The translations under genes were made by a program, and so were the position numbers. From an uncultured Synechococcaceae cyanobacterium (GTDB taxonomy: Bacteria; Cyanobacteriota; Cyanobacteriia; PCC-6307; Cyanobiaceae), in assembly GCA_902536065.1 (NCBI GenBank), contig CACAVZ010000002.1, positions 62,001-126,000 of the forward strand: a stretch of DNA of 64,000 nucleotides, written 5' to 3'. The notes beneath the pieces were generated by a model. It saw only the letters and a list, made by a program, of their open reading frames with translations, did not search any database and was not told where the DNA came from. Shown here in pieces: positions 52,286 through 61,540 of this stretch (positions are counted from its first letter, which is position 1; each line of letters starts with the position of its first letter).

Positions 52286-52903
52286 TCAAGAAACTTTTCT
52301 ATAAATTATTGAAAAATTATTTGCAGGCATCTTAATAATATCCTCTTGAAAAAAACCATTTTTCTTACTCTCATCACAAACTTCCTCAAGATTTTTAATA
52401 CCCCAAAGATCATTTTGCATTTTTAATGAATTATCGAAAAAATAATTACTTTCACTTGTATGAGTGTTACAAATTTTAAATGGTCCATATAACAACAAAA
52501 ATTGTCCCTTATTAAGTAATTTTCCTGCCTCTCTAAATAGTGCTACTGTACAAGACCACTCTGCTACATGAATCATATTTATAGAGACTATTCCTTGCAA
52601 AGAATGAGCTAATCTTAATGGAATTTTCCAAGGAGTTTTTTCTACATCAATCTCCAGAGGCTGGGGCATTTTCATGGTTAAGTCTTCATACTCAATCCAA
52701 GAACTTATACTTTTTCTATGCAATAACTCTGCATCACTCGTTTGCCAAATTATTTTAGGAAAGCGTTTTTGAAAAACCACTCCATGTTCACCGCTACCAC
52801 TGCCAATTTCCAATACTGAACCTTTTTTTATAATTCTGGATAGTACATCACCAATGCAGTTTCTATTTCTTTGAGTTGCCGAAAAAAAAAGTCTATTATC
52901 CAA
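52286..52903 (-). CDS. DUF938 SAM-dependent methyltransferase
   Basis: VLEIGSGSGEHGVVFQKRFP. Confidence 0.85.
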   Translation of the reverse strand: MDNRLFFSATQRNRNCIGDVLSRIIKKGSVLEIGSGSGEHGVVFQKRFPKIIWQTSDAELLHRKSISSWIEYEDLTMKMPQPLEIDVEKTPWKIPLRLAHSLQGIVSINMIHVAEWSCTVALFREAGKLLNKGQFLLLYGPFKICNTHTSESNYFFDNSLKMQNDLWGIKNLEEVCDESKKNGFFQEDIIKMPANNFSIIYRKVS

Positions 52904-52955
52904 AATTAAAAAAAATTTGGCGCTTCAGTAAAATTAATAATTCTAAAATCCTTGA

Positions 52956-53099
52956 TTATTTAACCTTTCTCAATTTAGGAGTTTTGAAAAACATTATTTT
53001 AAGGCTAAAGAATAATATTGAAATTGTAAGTGCAGGCAAGATATAAAGTATTAAATCAGAGGTCATTAGAGAAGGAATCCTTCCAAAAATTAAATGCAT
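52956..53099 (-). CDS. small membrane protein (47 aa), absent from the ORF track
   Basis: MHLIFGRIPSLMTSDLILYILPALTISILFFSLKIMFFKTPKLRKVK. Confidence 0.4.
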   Translation of the reverse strand: MHLIFGRIPSLMTSDLILYILPALTISILFFSLKIMFFKTPKLRKVK

Positions 53100-53202
53100 G
53101 TAATAGGTCGAGAATGACATAAATTCATATATATCTAATTTATTAATAGCAATTATTTGAATTCTTAAAACTACTTTTATTCAAAAACTAAAAATTCTCA
53201 AA

Positions 53203-53241
53203 AAAAAGAGTCAGCCTGTATCCCTACTAGCTGACTCTTTT
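53203..53241. terminator. bidirectional-looking intrinsic terminator
   Basis: AAAAGAGTCAGC-(15 nt)-GCTGACTCTTTT perfect inverted repeat flanked by A and T runs. Confidence 0.75.
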
Positions 53242-53431
53242 AATATAGTAATTTAAATTACCTCTAAATGAGGATATACCTCTAAAAAAACAAGGTGAAA
53301 AGCTTATATTTTTTTTCCATAATTTAAAAAATCAGAGCAAAAATAAAAAAATCCATAAGGTATATTTAGACACATATATGTAGCAGTTTTTAAAATTTTA
53401 CTGATAAAGCTAAGAATAATTCCTGATTTTC

Positions 53432-53460
53432 TTTACATTATTAAATAATTATGTTATAAT
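53432..53460 (+). promoter_or_regulatory. sigma70-type promoter of the hli pair
   Basis: TTTACA - 17 nt - TATAAT, 23 nt upstream of the first hli ATG. Confidence 0.75.
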
Positions 53461-53483
53461 AGTTAACAGTTTACACAAACAAA

Positions 53484-53591
53484 ATGACTCCCGAAGCAGA
53501 ACGTTTTAATGGTTGGGCAGCAATGTTAGGTTTCGTTGCAGCAGTCGGTGCATACGTCACAACAGGCCAAATCATTCCAGGTTGGTTCTAA
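53484..53591 (+). CDS. hli: high-light-inducible protein (35 aa), absent from the ORF track
   Basis: MTPEAERFNGWAAMLGFVAAVGAYVTTGQIIPGWF; Chl-binding helix ERFNGWAAMLGF. Confidence 0.9.
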   Translation: MTPEAERFNGWAAMLGFVAAVGAYVTTGQIIPGWF

Positions 53592-53731
53592 TGAAAAATA
53601 ACGAACCAAAAATAATTGAAAAAGAAAAAATCGTCGCTGAAAAGCTAAACGGTAGATTCGCAATGTTAGGTTTTGTTGCTCTAGTTGGAGCATATCTAAC
53701 TACAGGTCAAATAATTCCTGGTTTTATCTAA
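53591..53731 (+). CDS. hli: high-light-inducible protein (46 aa)
   Basis: MKNNEPKIIEKEKIVAEKLNGRFAMLGFVALVGAYLTTGQIIPGFI; ATG overlaps the upstream stop (TAATG); the track ORF from 53513 is over-extended. Confidence 0.9.
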   Translation: MKNNEPKIIEKEKIVAEKLNGRFAMLGFVALVGAYLTTGQIIPGFI

Positions 53732-54197
53732 TATAAATTTTTTTGATTTTCATAGAAAAAGTCTAAATTAAAGTTAATTCAGGCTTTTTTTTATGGAATT
53801 TTTTTGAAAACAAATGGTTTTTATTAATTAAAATTTGAATGATCCTATTTGTAACAAAAAAAGTATGCTAATGATCAGCATAAAAACGCTATCTCACTTG
53901 TAAAAATTAGATTCAAATTTTTTTTTGGTTTTAAGCACAACTTATGCTTCAGTTTGATTTGGGGAAATTTTTGTGGTTATTTTTATAATCTATATTCGCG
54001 GGAAACAAAATCAAACTTAAAAAGTTTAGTAGCAACAAATTGAAAATACATAATTTTTACCGCTAAAAAACTGAATAAAGAAAATTATTAATATAAAAAA
54101 ATTTTATAAGGAATATTAATATGATTATTTTTCTCGATTAAAAGTTAAATTCAATTGTTAATTAATGCTATCTTTATCGAAATAATTCGAGGATTTA

Positions 54198-54326
54198 ATG
54201 AGAGTAAAGCTTGAACCTGAGACAGCATTTATTGGAAAAAAATTTGCTTATATATTTCTAGGAATAATATTTAGCTTGAATGCTATAACTTTTGTTTGGT
54301 TTTTCTTTTTTTCAAATTTAAAATAA
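54198..54326 (+). CDS. small membrane protein (42 aa), absent from the ORF track
   Basis: MRVKLEPETAFIGKKFAYIFLGIIFSLNAITFVWFFFFSNLK. Confidence 0.4.
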   Translation: MRVKLEPETAFIGKKFAYIFLGIIFSLNAITFVWFFFFSNLK

Positions 54327-54400
54327 ACCTTAATTTTTAGTTTAAAAGTATTAAATCATATAAGTTAAACTAAAACTTTATGAAGACAGTTACTTAGAAG

Positions 54401-54607
54401 CTAAAAAATTCCAGGAATGATCTGTCCAGTTGTTATGTAGGCACCTAATAAAGCAACGAAGCCAACCATAGCCCATCTACCGTTTACTTTTTCTGCATTT
54501 TGAGGATATCCATCGTATGAGACAGTTTCGTCAATATAAGGCCTAGTTTCTGATGGGAACATATTCTGCCTTCCACCTGATTCTGTTGTGACTCCTGATT
54601 TTGTCAT
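54401..54607 (-). CDS. hli: high-light-inducible protein (68 aa)
   Basis: AEKVNGRWAMVGFVALLGAYITTGQIIPGIF. Confidence 0.92.
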   Translation of the reverse strand: MTKSGVTTESGGRQNMFPSETRPYIDETVSYDGYPQNAEKVNGRWAMVGFVALLGAYITTGQIIPGIF

Positions 54608-54839
54608 TAAAAAGATAAATAATTGTTAATTAAAGTAACACAAATATTAACTTATGTAAACCAAATTCTCCATTATCTGTCCTTGCATTTTTATGTTATA
54701 GCTTAATATGTGACATTTCTGATTAAAATTAGCAAGTCGTATTTAAAAAATCACCTTTTTATTGTCAAATTAGCATTCAATAACTATAAATAAGCATTTA
54801 TACTCACAGTAAGTAATTTTACTTATTAGGATATAAATA

Positions 54840-54935
54840 GCATTTAGGAAGTGCTTAGCTGGTTAAATCAAAAATCTGAATTAACTAGGTCGTCATGAGC
54901 TTGCCAGTGGGATACTTGCAAGCTCTTTTAATTTC
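54840..54935 (+). ncRNA. candidate two-hairpin small RNA with intrinsic terminator
   Basis: CTGGTTAA(54859)/TTAACTAG(54881) 8-bp stem with one G-U, then GAGCTTGC(54897)/GCAAGCTC(54918) stem and TTTTAATTT; TATAAA box at about 54832; no ORF. Confidence 0.5.
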
Positions 54936-55059
54936 CCAAAAAATAGAATAAAAAACTAATTAAGTAAACTACTTAGTATTAAATAAAAAGATTTAGATTC
55001 TGATATTACTGTCAAAATTTAATTTTATTGCTAAATAAAAAATAGACTAATTAAAACTT

Positions 55060-55161
55060 ATGTCTTTAGATTTTATTCTTATTCCTTCTTGTATTTTAAT
55101 TATCCTTTTTCTTTTAAATAGAGAGAATAAGATCTACAAAAGAAATCAAAAAGTAAAGTGA
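55060..55161 (+). CDS. small membrane protein (33 aa), absent from the ORF track
   Basis: MSLDFILIPSCILIILFLLNRENKIYKRNQKVK. Confidence 0.4.
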   Translation: MSLDFILIPSCILIILFLLNRENKIYKRNQKVK

Positions 55162-55588
55162 TTGATAAAAGTAAAATAAGGATTTGAAGGCTAACTAGAC
55201 AAATTTTTTTATTGTTTATCTATTCATAAAACTTTTTACAATTTACTTTTAAAAATTAGTTTTTTACCATAAAAAGTTTTTAAAAGTAACTAATTTGTGT
55301 TTTTACTTGAAATTATTTTATCCCAATATAATCTTGAACTATTAATTTGCTCTAATTTTTGTAGGCAGTGTTCGCACTTACAAACTTTTAATAAAGTTTT
55401 ATTTTTCATAAATTCTGTATTTTTTTTTAAGAAACCAAATTTTTTGTTTTAATGCAAGTATTAATAAATAGTTTTTCTTATTATTTGGAACTTTCATAAA
55501 AAAATTCCTAACCAAAATTTTTATTGGTATGTCAATCATTCATATTTTATAATGCAAAAAAAGATAGTACAAATCAAATAAATTCCTT

Positions 55589-56794
55589 TTGAAACTTTCA
55601 AATCAATCAATCCTTAAAAAAACAATCAATAAAATAATTATTCCTTGGTATTCGATCCCTTTAATAGATAGATGGTTATTGGGGCAAATAATACCTCCTA
55701 TGATGTTTGCCATTTCTGCTTTTACTGTTATTTCATTATCTGTTGGAGTAATGTTTGATCTCATAAGGAAAATAGTTGAATTTGGTTTACCTTTATTTTT
55801 AGCTTTAAAAATTCTTTTTTTTAGTTTGCCCAGCTTTTTAGTTTTATCATTTCCGATGGCAGTTTTGCTTTCAACTTTATTAGCTTATGGAAAATTATCC
55901 AGCAATTCTGAATTATTGGCTTTGAAATCTTTAGGTATAAAAACTTCGCGAATTATATCTCCAGCTATTGCCCTTTCAATATTTATGACAGGATTAACTT
56001 TTTACTTCAATGATAATTTAGTTCCTGCAAGTAATAAGTTGGCTGAAACAACATTAAGAGCTGGGATTGGAAGTTCTTTTAGCGGTGAGACATCTAAAGA
56101 AAATATTATGTTTGCTAGATATGGCTCTAGGATAAATGCATCAACTAAAAAGCCGACTAAGGCGAATACCTACCTTACGCATATATTTTATGCCTCAAAT
56201 TATGAAAATAACATTATGAAAGAAGTTACAGTATTAGATTTTTCCAGAGAAGATTTTCAACAAATCCTAAAAGCAAATACTGCACAATTCGACAAAAAAA
56301 ACTCTTCTTGGATATTTTATGAAGGAAGTGTTGTATCAATCGCGCCGAGCGGACAAACTAGCAATATTCAATTTAGAGAATATACATATCCATTCGTAGA
56401 GGGTCCCTTAGAATTAGCAAAAGTTCCTAAAGATGCGACTGAAATGACTCTCAAGCAGGCTTTAAACGCAGAGAAAATATTTAAAAAAACTGGGAACCTA
56501 AAAGAATTAAGAAGAATTCAAGTACGTATTCAGGAAAAATTCACCCTACCTTTTGCTTGTCTAGTATTTGGTTTAATAGGTAGCAGTTTGGGATCAAAAT
56601 CTAATTTGAGATCTTCCAAAAGTCAGGGTTTTGGATTAAGTGTGATTCTTATATTAATTTATTACGTTATGTCATTTGTATTTAGTTCATTTGGAGTAAA
56701 AGGTTTATTAACTCCAATTTTTGCTGCTTGGTTACCTGTCTTAATTTCTTTGGGAGGGGGAATTTATTTCTTAAGAAAATCAAGTTCTTTATAG
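55589..56794 (+). CDS. LptF/LptG (YjgP/YjgQ) family permease
   Basis: LDRWLLGQ-like start (LIDRWLLGQIIPPMMFAISAF), SFPMAVLLSTLLAYGKLSSNSELLALKSLGI. Confidence 0.9.
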   Translation: MKLSNQSILKKTINKIIIPWYSIPLIDRWLLGQIIPPMMFAISAFTVISLSVGVMFDLIRKIVEFGLPLFLALKILFFSLPSFLVLSFPMAVLLSTLLAYGKLSSNSELLALKSLGIKTSRIISPAIALSIFMTGLTFYFNDNLVPASNKLAETTLRAGIGSSFSGETSKENIMFARYGSRINASTKKPTKANTYLTHIFYASNYENNIMKEVTVLDFSREDFQQILKANTAQFDKKNSSWIFYEGSVVSIAPSGQTSNIQFREYTYPFVEGPLELAKVPKDATEMTLKQALNAEKIFKKTGNLKELRRIQVRIQEKFTLPFACLVFGLIGSSLGSKSNLRSSKSQGFGLSVILILIYYVMSFVFSSFGVKGLLTPIFAAWLPVLISLGGGIYFLRKSSSL

Positions 56795-56866
56795 TAATTT
56801 TTTTAAAAAACTTTAATGTAACCATTAAAAATTTTTTCAGATTCATTTTTATAAGGTTTAGATTTT

Positions 56867-57451
56867 TCAAATCTTATCTATTCTTTTATAACCAAACCAA
56901 TCTGGATGATTAGTTTCTTCGATGAAACTATTTTCTAGAGTTAACTCTATTTCCCAATTACCTATCTTTTTTATAAGTTGGCAATCATCACAACCAATAA
57001 ATAATTTTAGAGAGGCAATATCATCTTTATGTTTTTTCTTATAGCCAATAAGCCATTTTGACTTTGCTATATTTTTTGCTTCAAGTTTACTTGAAGCCAC
57101 AATTAATCCAAATTCATGTTTTTCCTGCATAGATTTTGGATTATAACCTCCAATATTTACAAACCATAAATATTTTGGGGGCTTATTTTTTTTTACTAGA
57201 TGCTTTTTATCTAATTTATCCTTTTCAAAATTTATTAAATTAATCTTATAACCATCTATATATTTTATTTTTTTATAACTGTCAATATGCAAACCTTCTG
57301 AAGATCCAAACCAATCATTTCTTAATATATCGAATGTATCCTCAATTTTAGATCCAATAACCCATCTAACATCATGTAATTCAATATTAGCTTTTTTTGC
57401 TCTACCTCCAAGAACAACTAAAAAAAGAAAATTTTTTTCTAATTTTTCCAC
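56867..57451 (-). CDS. DUF1543-like protein
   Basis: FLVVLGGRAKKANIELHDVRWVIGSKIEDTFDILRNDWFG; second related segment LWFVNIGGYNPKSMQEKHEFGLIVASS. Confidence 0.78.
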   Translation of the reverse strand: MEKLEKNFLFLVVLGGRAKKANIELHDVRWVIGSKIEDTFDILRNDWFGSSEGLHIDSYKKIKYIDGYKINLINFEKDKLDKKHLVKKNKPPKYLWFVNIGGYNPKSMQEKHEFGLIVASSKLEAKNIAKSKWLIGYKKKHKDDIASLKLFIGCDDCQLIKKIGNWEIELTLENSFIEETNHPDWFGYKRIDKI

Positions 57452-57492
57452 TTAAAATAAAAAAATTTTTTTTAGAACTTTTTTAAATAATC

Positions 57493-57517
57493 AAGAATTA
57501 TCTTGAAGATAATTCTT
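57493..57517. repeat. 25-bp near-perfect palindrome
   Basis: AAGAATTATCTT-G-AAGATAATTCTT. Confidence 0.6.
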
Positions 57518-57536
57518 ACTAAGTAAGGTATTCCAG

Positions 57537-57680
57537 TTAATTAAACCAACCTTTTTTCTTTTCTTTAGCTTTAGGTGAAGTCTGTATCTTTGGCGATTCG
57601 TCTACTCTGCCTTTAATAATCATTAAGGGGACAATTGCCCATAGAGTTAAAAATAATATCCAAAAGAGGTAAATGTTCAT
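57537..57680 (-). CDS. small membrane protein (47 aa), absent from the ORF track
   Basis: MNIYLFWILFLTLWAIVPLMIIKGRVDESPKIQTSPKAKEKKGWFN. Confidence 0.45.
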   Translation of the reverse strand: MNIYLFWILFLTLWAIVPLMIIKGRVDESPKIQTSPKAKEKKKGWFN

Positions 57681-58012
57681 GGTATTAAGATCAATAAATT
57701 TATACTAAAAATAAAGAAATAATATTCGTGAGTTTCTTTGTAAAGTCAGAGTTTAAATGTATAATATTATTTACTTTTATTTACAATCCAAATCAAATAA
57801 TTGGATAAGTTGGTAGATATAATAAATTTATTTTAAAGTTATAAAATTAGAAATTGTCTATTATTCTATTAAAATAATTGCACTCAACAAAACCACTACT
57901 TTGCTTAATGACCTGTAGAGTGCATATATATAGTGACACGACAAAAATTTTTTCGTGATTTTTAAATCAACATTTTTTTATCCTAAAATTTATTTACCAA
58001 AGTTACTTATAG

Positions 58013-58168
58013 ATGAAAAAATGTAATTTATGTCATAAGCCAGATAAAACTCATTACAGAGTTAAATCCATAATTCATACGGACTGGATTTTTTGTTGTA
58101 AAGAATGTTGGAACTTAATTTCTATACATAAAAATTATTCCTATGGTGGCACTAGAAAGTCAAAATAA
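58013..58168 (+). CDS. small CXXC-type (zinc-finger-like) protein (51 aa), absent from the ORF track
   Basis: MKKCNLCHKPDKTHYRVKSIIHTDWIFCCKECWNLISIHKNYSYGGTRKSK. Confidence 0.55.
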   Translation: MKKCNLCHKPDKTHYRVKSIIHTDWIFCCKECWNLISIHKNYSYGGTRKSK

Positions 58169-58201
58169 ATTAATTTTATTAGAAAAAAAATTTTTAACTT
58201 T

Positions 58202-58678
58202 CTAAAAAAAATCATTAATTTCTTTTTTTATAAATTTATATTTTAAATTAATTCCTTTAATTAATTCATCTACTTCTTTTTTTGTATTCTTATATTCATT
58301 TATTTTTTGTTTAGTTTTCTCATAGAAAATGGATTCAAATCTTCCTGGACTTACCTCCTCAATCCAATATCCTGCCAAACAATAAATTTTGTTTGGAACA
58401 AAAGTAATAATAAATAATTTCTTGGAATTCTTATATTGATCAATTATCTTATTAGCCAGAGTGCCTTTAGTTTTTTTAGTCCCAAATAGAGCAATATCTT
58501 TTGCTAAAGGCTTAAAATTCTTCAATAGATTTTTATTTTTTTCTACTGTATTTCTGGAAATTATTTTTTCTAAAGAATAACAATAATCCAAAAAATTAGT
58601 ATTTTCTTTTTTTGAAGGATATATAGTTATGATGGAACTTAAAAGTAAAAAAGAAGTTAAAATAAATTTTTTAAACAT
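58202..58678 (-). CDS. hypothetical secreted protein
   Basis: Signal-peptide-like MFKKFILTSFLLLSSIITIYPSK. Confidence 0.5.
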   Translation of the reverse strand: MFKKFILTSFLLLSSIITIYPSKKENTNFLDYCYSLEKIISRNTVEKNKNLLKNFKPLAKDIALFGTKKTKGTLANKIIDQYKNSKKLFIITFVPNKIYCLAGYWIEEVSPGRFESIFYEKTKQKINEYKNTKKEVDELIKGINLKYKFIKKEINDFF

Positions 58679-58870
58679 TCATTTTAATTAGATTTATTAT
58701 TCCATAAATATAAAAATACAATTCATAAATTACTATTAATTACCTCTATAAGATTCACATTAATTAAAGAATTTATATTAATTTAGCTTAACCCTATTGA
58801 GAAAAATTTAAAAGTATTTCGGACTAATTAAGTATTAATTAAATTCATAAAATTTTTTTCTTATTATAAA

Positions 58871-59254
58871 ATGATGAAAAATTCTTTTTTAAAAAATAAA
58901 AGTATCAAATCTTTTTTAGATTTTTTTTCAAGAGTATCAATTTCAGCAATATTTATCTCAGCCATACCAAGCAAAATAAATGATTTTGAAAGAACAGTTG
59001 AATATATTTCTTCAAAAGGTATTCCAGAACCAATTTCATCTATTCTTCTAGTGGGAGCCATTATATGTCTTATCTTGGGTTCTGGATTTTTTATATTTGG
59101 AAAAAATCAAAAAATCGGTTCAGTCTTTTTATTACTATTTATAATTCCAACAACAATAATTTTTCATGTGTTCCCTTTTCATCAAAGAGCAGTATTTATG
59201 AATCTCGCATTGATAGGCGGATTAATTATTTCTGCAATAAGGAAACCAAAATAA
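58871..59254 (+). CDS. DoxX family protein (second in window)
   Basis: FFSRVSISAIFISAIPSKINDFERTVEYISSKGIPEP. Confidence 0.72.
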   Translation: MMKNSFLKNKSIKSFLDFFSRVSISAIFISAIPSKINDFERTVEYISSKGIPEPISSILLVGAIICLILGSGFFIFGKNQKIGSVFLLLFIIPTTIIFHVFPFHQRAVFMNLALIGGLIISAIRKPK

Positions 59255-59285
59255 ATTACTTAATAAAAGAAACCTAAATATTTTC

Positions 59286-59480
59286 TTAATTTTTCTCTCT
59301 TAATTCTGGGAAGCAATTTGCAATATGAATTAATTCATAAACCTCTTTGCTATCATATTTTTTATTCGGAATTCCACTTCCCACCTCAATACCTTTCTTT
59401 TTCATCTTCTTTAATATTAGTTCTTGTCTTTGCATACTTGACATAGACTTAAATCTTTTAGTTCGTTCTTCTTTATTCAC
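59286..59480 (-). CDS. small hypothetical protein
   Basis: Clean ORF; MNKEERTKRFKSMSSMQRQELILKKMKKKGIEVGSGIPNKKYDSKEVYELIHIANCFPELREKN. Confidence 0.5.
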   Translation of the reverse strand: MNKEERTKRFKSMSSMQRQELILKKMKKKGIEVGSGIPNKKYDSKEVYELIHIANCFPELREKN

Positions 59481-59767
59481 TAGGTCTTAATTTAGTTAAA
59501 CTTTATTAATAAGGTTATATCAATTAGCGATTCATTAGATAAGTAAGAAAGCCAGTAAATGTTAGTAATTTAAATCCAATAAAGAAAGGCAAATATTTTT
59601 TTACTTTTTTGCCAAATGGCAATAATTTGTTTAATGAATTAATCATCCTTACATTTAATATCTTTTTATTTAAATATCCTAACGAATTTTTTTTTGAATT
59701 ATTCCATTTCGATTTGTACATTTTAAATAGTAGATCTAAACTAGAAGGATTACGCCCCTTTTTTTTT

Positions 59768-60154
59768 ATGAATGATAAAGAAACAATCATTTCATTATTA
59801 AATGAGTTTGCCAATCCAAAAAAAATGGCCTCATTTTTTGTTAATAATGCAACACCAGATTTCTTATTCATAAGACCCAGTGGTAATCCTATAGAGGCAA
59901 AAGGGTTCGAACAAATGATTACTGGGGATATAATTCAAGAAAAGGCAGAAATAACCAGAATTCACCGATTCGAATTTTTAAGCGAAAATATAGTAATGTG
60001 CATTTTCACACTAGGTTCAAAATTTACTTATAAAGGGACACATAATGATGACTTACCAACAGTTACGTCAATTTTTAAAAAAGTAAATAATGTTTGGAAA
60101 ATTCACTGGATGCAAAGATCTACAGGAAATTCGGATTTATCTTTATGGGATTAG
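59768..60154 (+). CDS. SnoaL/NTF2-like (DUF3804-type) protein
   Basis: MNDKETIISLLNEFANPKKMASFFVNNATPDFLFIRPSGNPIEAKGFEQMITGD; internal ATG preferred to the track start at 59609. Confidence 0.7.
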   Translation: MNDKETIISLLNEFANPKKMASFFVNNATPDFLFIRPSGNPIEAKGFEQMITGDIIQEKAEITRIHRFEFLSENIVMCIFTLGSKFTYKGTHNDDLPTVTSIFKKVNNVWKIHWMQRSTGNSDLSLWD

Positions 60155-60234
60155 CAAAGTTAATAGCTCTTTTAATGGTGCTATTACTTGTAGGTAGTTC
60201 TTTTATTGGTTTAATTTTGTATTTTATAAAATAA
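60145..60234 (+). CDS. small membrane peptide (29 aa), overlaps the upstream stop
   Basis: MGLAKLIALLMVLLLVGSSFIGLILYFIK. Confidence 0.4.
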   Translation: MGLAKLIALLMVLLLVGSSFIGLILYFIK

Positions 60235-60629
60235 ATCAAATAAAGAATACCCAGTAACTATTTCTTTTTTTAGAAAACAATTGCTTATTTTATGCTAAGT
60301 AATTTGATTTTCAGGTAAAAATAAAAACTTTAGACAGACTAACGCCTATATCTAAAGCCAATAAAGCAATTAGTAACTTACTCATTTTTTAGAACTCTCA
60401 ACTATTTTTTTGTAAAGTTCCTCAGAAATAGGTTGCATAACCTTTTAAAAATCTAATTACAAATTAATTATTTTAAAATTAATTTCTCGTTACTAAATAT
60501 ACGAATATATGAATTTTTAAATAGGCAAAAAATATATTCACTATAAGTTCTTCTTATAAAGTATTAATAAATACTCAATCCTAAAACATCAATAAATGTC
60601 CAAACTTTTTAAAAAAGAAATTAGAAATC

Positions 60630-60731
60630 TTATTTTAAGTAAATAGATCCTCTATAAGTAAGCTTTATAATCTTTTCTTCTTGTTTTCTACAATATACGA
60701 ATGACTTTCCATTGAAATACATGTTTACCAT
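60630..60731 (-). CDS. DUF4278-like mini-protein (33 aa; 41 aa if TTG at 60755 is used)
   Basis: MVNMYFNGKSFVYCRKQEEKIIKLTYRGSIYLK with KLTYRG-Y motif; AGGAG upstream of ATG. Confidence 0.5.
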   Translation of the reverse strand: MVNMYFNGKSFVYCRKQEEKIIKLTYRGSIYLK

Positions 60732-61349
60732 GATGCAGCTCCTGAACTTGCTCAAGTCCCCGTCCTATGGCTTGAGTCGTACTGCGGTCTATCAGATGGT
60801 AGATCGGACGATTTTGTAGTAATCACTACAATTTATTTATAAAGTATTTATACTTAGATGTCAACAATTAATAGGAATTAAACTTCAATTTAAAATTAGA
60901 TTCTGCCTTCAAGAACTCCTTAAAAAGATTAAAGAACAGATAACTACGAGTAATTCCCATAAAAACTGCAAGAAATGCTAGCACCACACAAATGGGGCAA
61001 TGTGGGAATCCCATTATTTATTTTCCAATATGATTTTTAATTCAGCCTCTGCATTTAGAATATCGATTCTTCTCTTAAATCTTTTAAAAAATTTAATTAC
61101 TTTTTTCAAAATTAAACCTTCTTTAGGCATCAATAATAATATTATTATCAGAATGAAATTATCAATGCGCAAAAATACTGAATCCATTGATATAACTCAT
61201 TTTTTGTAGCATAATTATACAATAAACAACACCAGCATATGCTTAGATATTCATGGTCAATTAACCAATAAAGGGTTATTCAGAATCAAACATGACAATT
61301 GATTTTCTATTTACCTTGCAGTGTTATTTTTCTTTTGCTAAAAAAATAG

Positions 61350-61391
61350 AGCGGGCTAAAGTCCAATACTCCACGAGGATTTAGTCCGCAG
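61350..61391. repeat. GC-rich hairpin element
   Basis: GCGGGCTAAA...TTTAGTCCGC 10-bp stem (one G-U) with internal TCC/GGA pairing. Confidence 0.6.
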
Positions 61392-61540
61392 CCTAAAATC
61401 TGAGAGTGCAAATATTTCTTAATTAATATTCAACTAAGCTATATGAGATAAATATCTTGATTACTTAATAACTTTATTTTGTATATTGCTATTACATAAA
61501 TTATGAGTTTATTTAAATTAGTTACTAAATCCTCGTGGAG
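61369..61540. repeat. 17-nt perfect inverted repeat pair
   Basis: CTCCACGAGGATTTAGT (61369-61385) and ACTAAATCCTCGTGGAG (61524-61540). Confidence 0.75.

Noticed and set aside
53513-53590. N-terminal extension MGSNVRFRCSSRCIRHNRPNHSRLVL of the second hli ORF
   Set aside because: It overlaps the first hli gene out of frame; the ATG at 53591 gives a canonical HLIP.
57900-57990. CACGA...TCGTG and CACTC...GAGTG stems as a small RNA
   Set aside because: Stems of only 5 bp in AT-rich sequence; not enough support.
60320-60440. Coupled 18-aa and 24-aa minus-strand ORFs (MQPISEELYKKIVESSKK and MSKLLIALLALDIGVSLSKVFIFT)
   Set aside because: Very short; ATGA overlap is suggestive but insufficient without conservation data.
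33040-60857. 16-nt exact match AAGTATTTATACTTAG at 33040 and 60842 (and a near match at 54788)
   Set aside because: Palindromic and very AT-rich; matches of this length are expected by chance in a 64-kb sequence of this composition.
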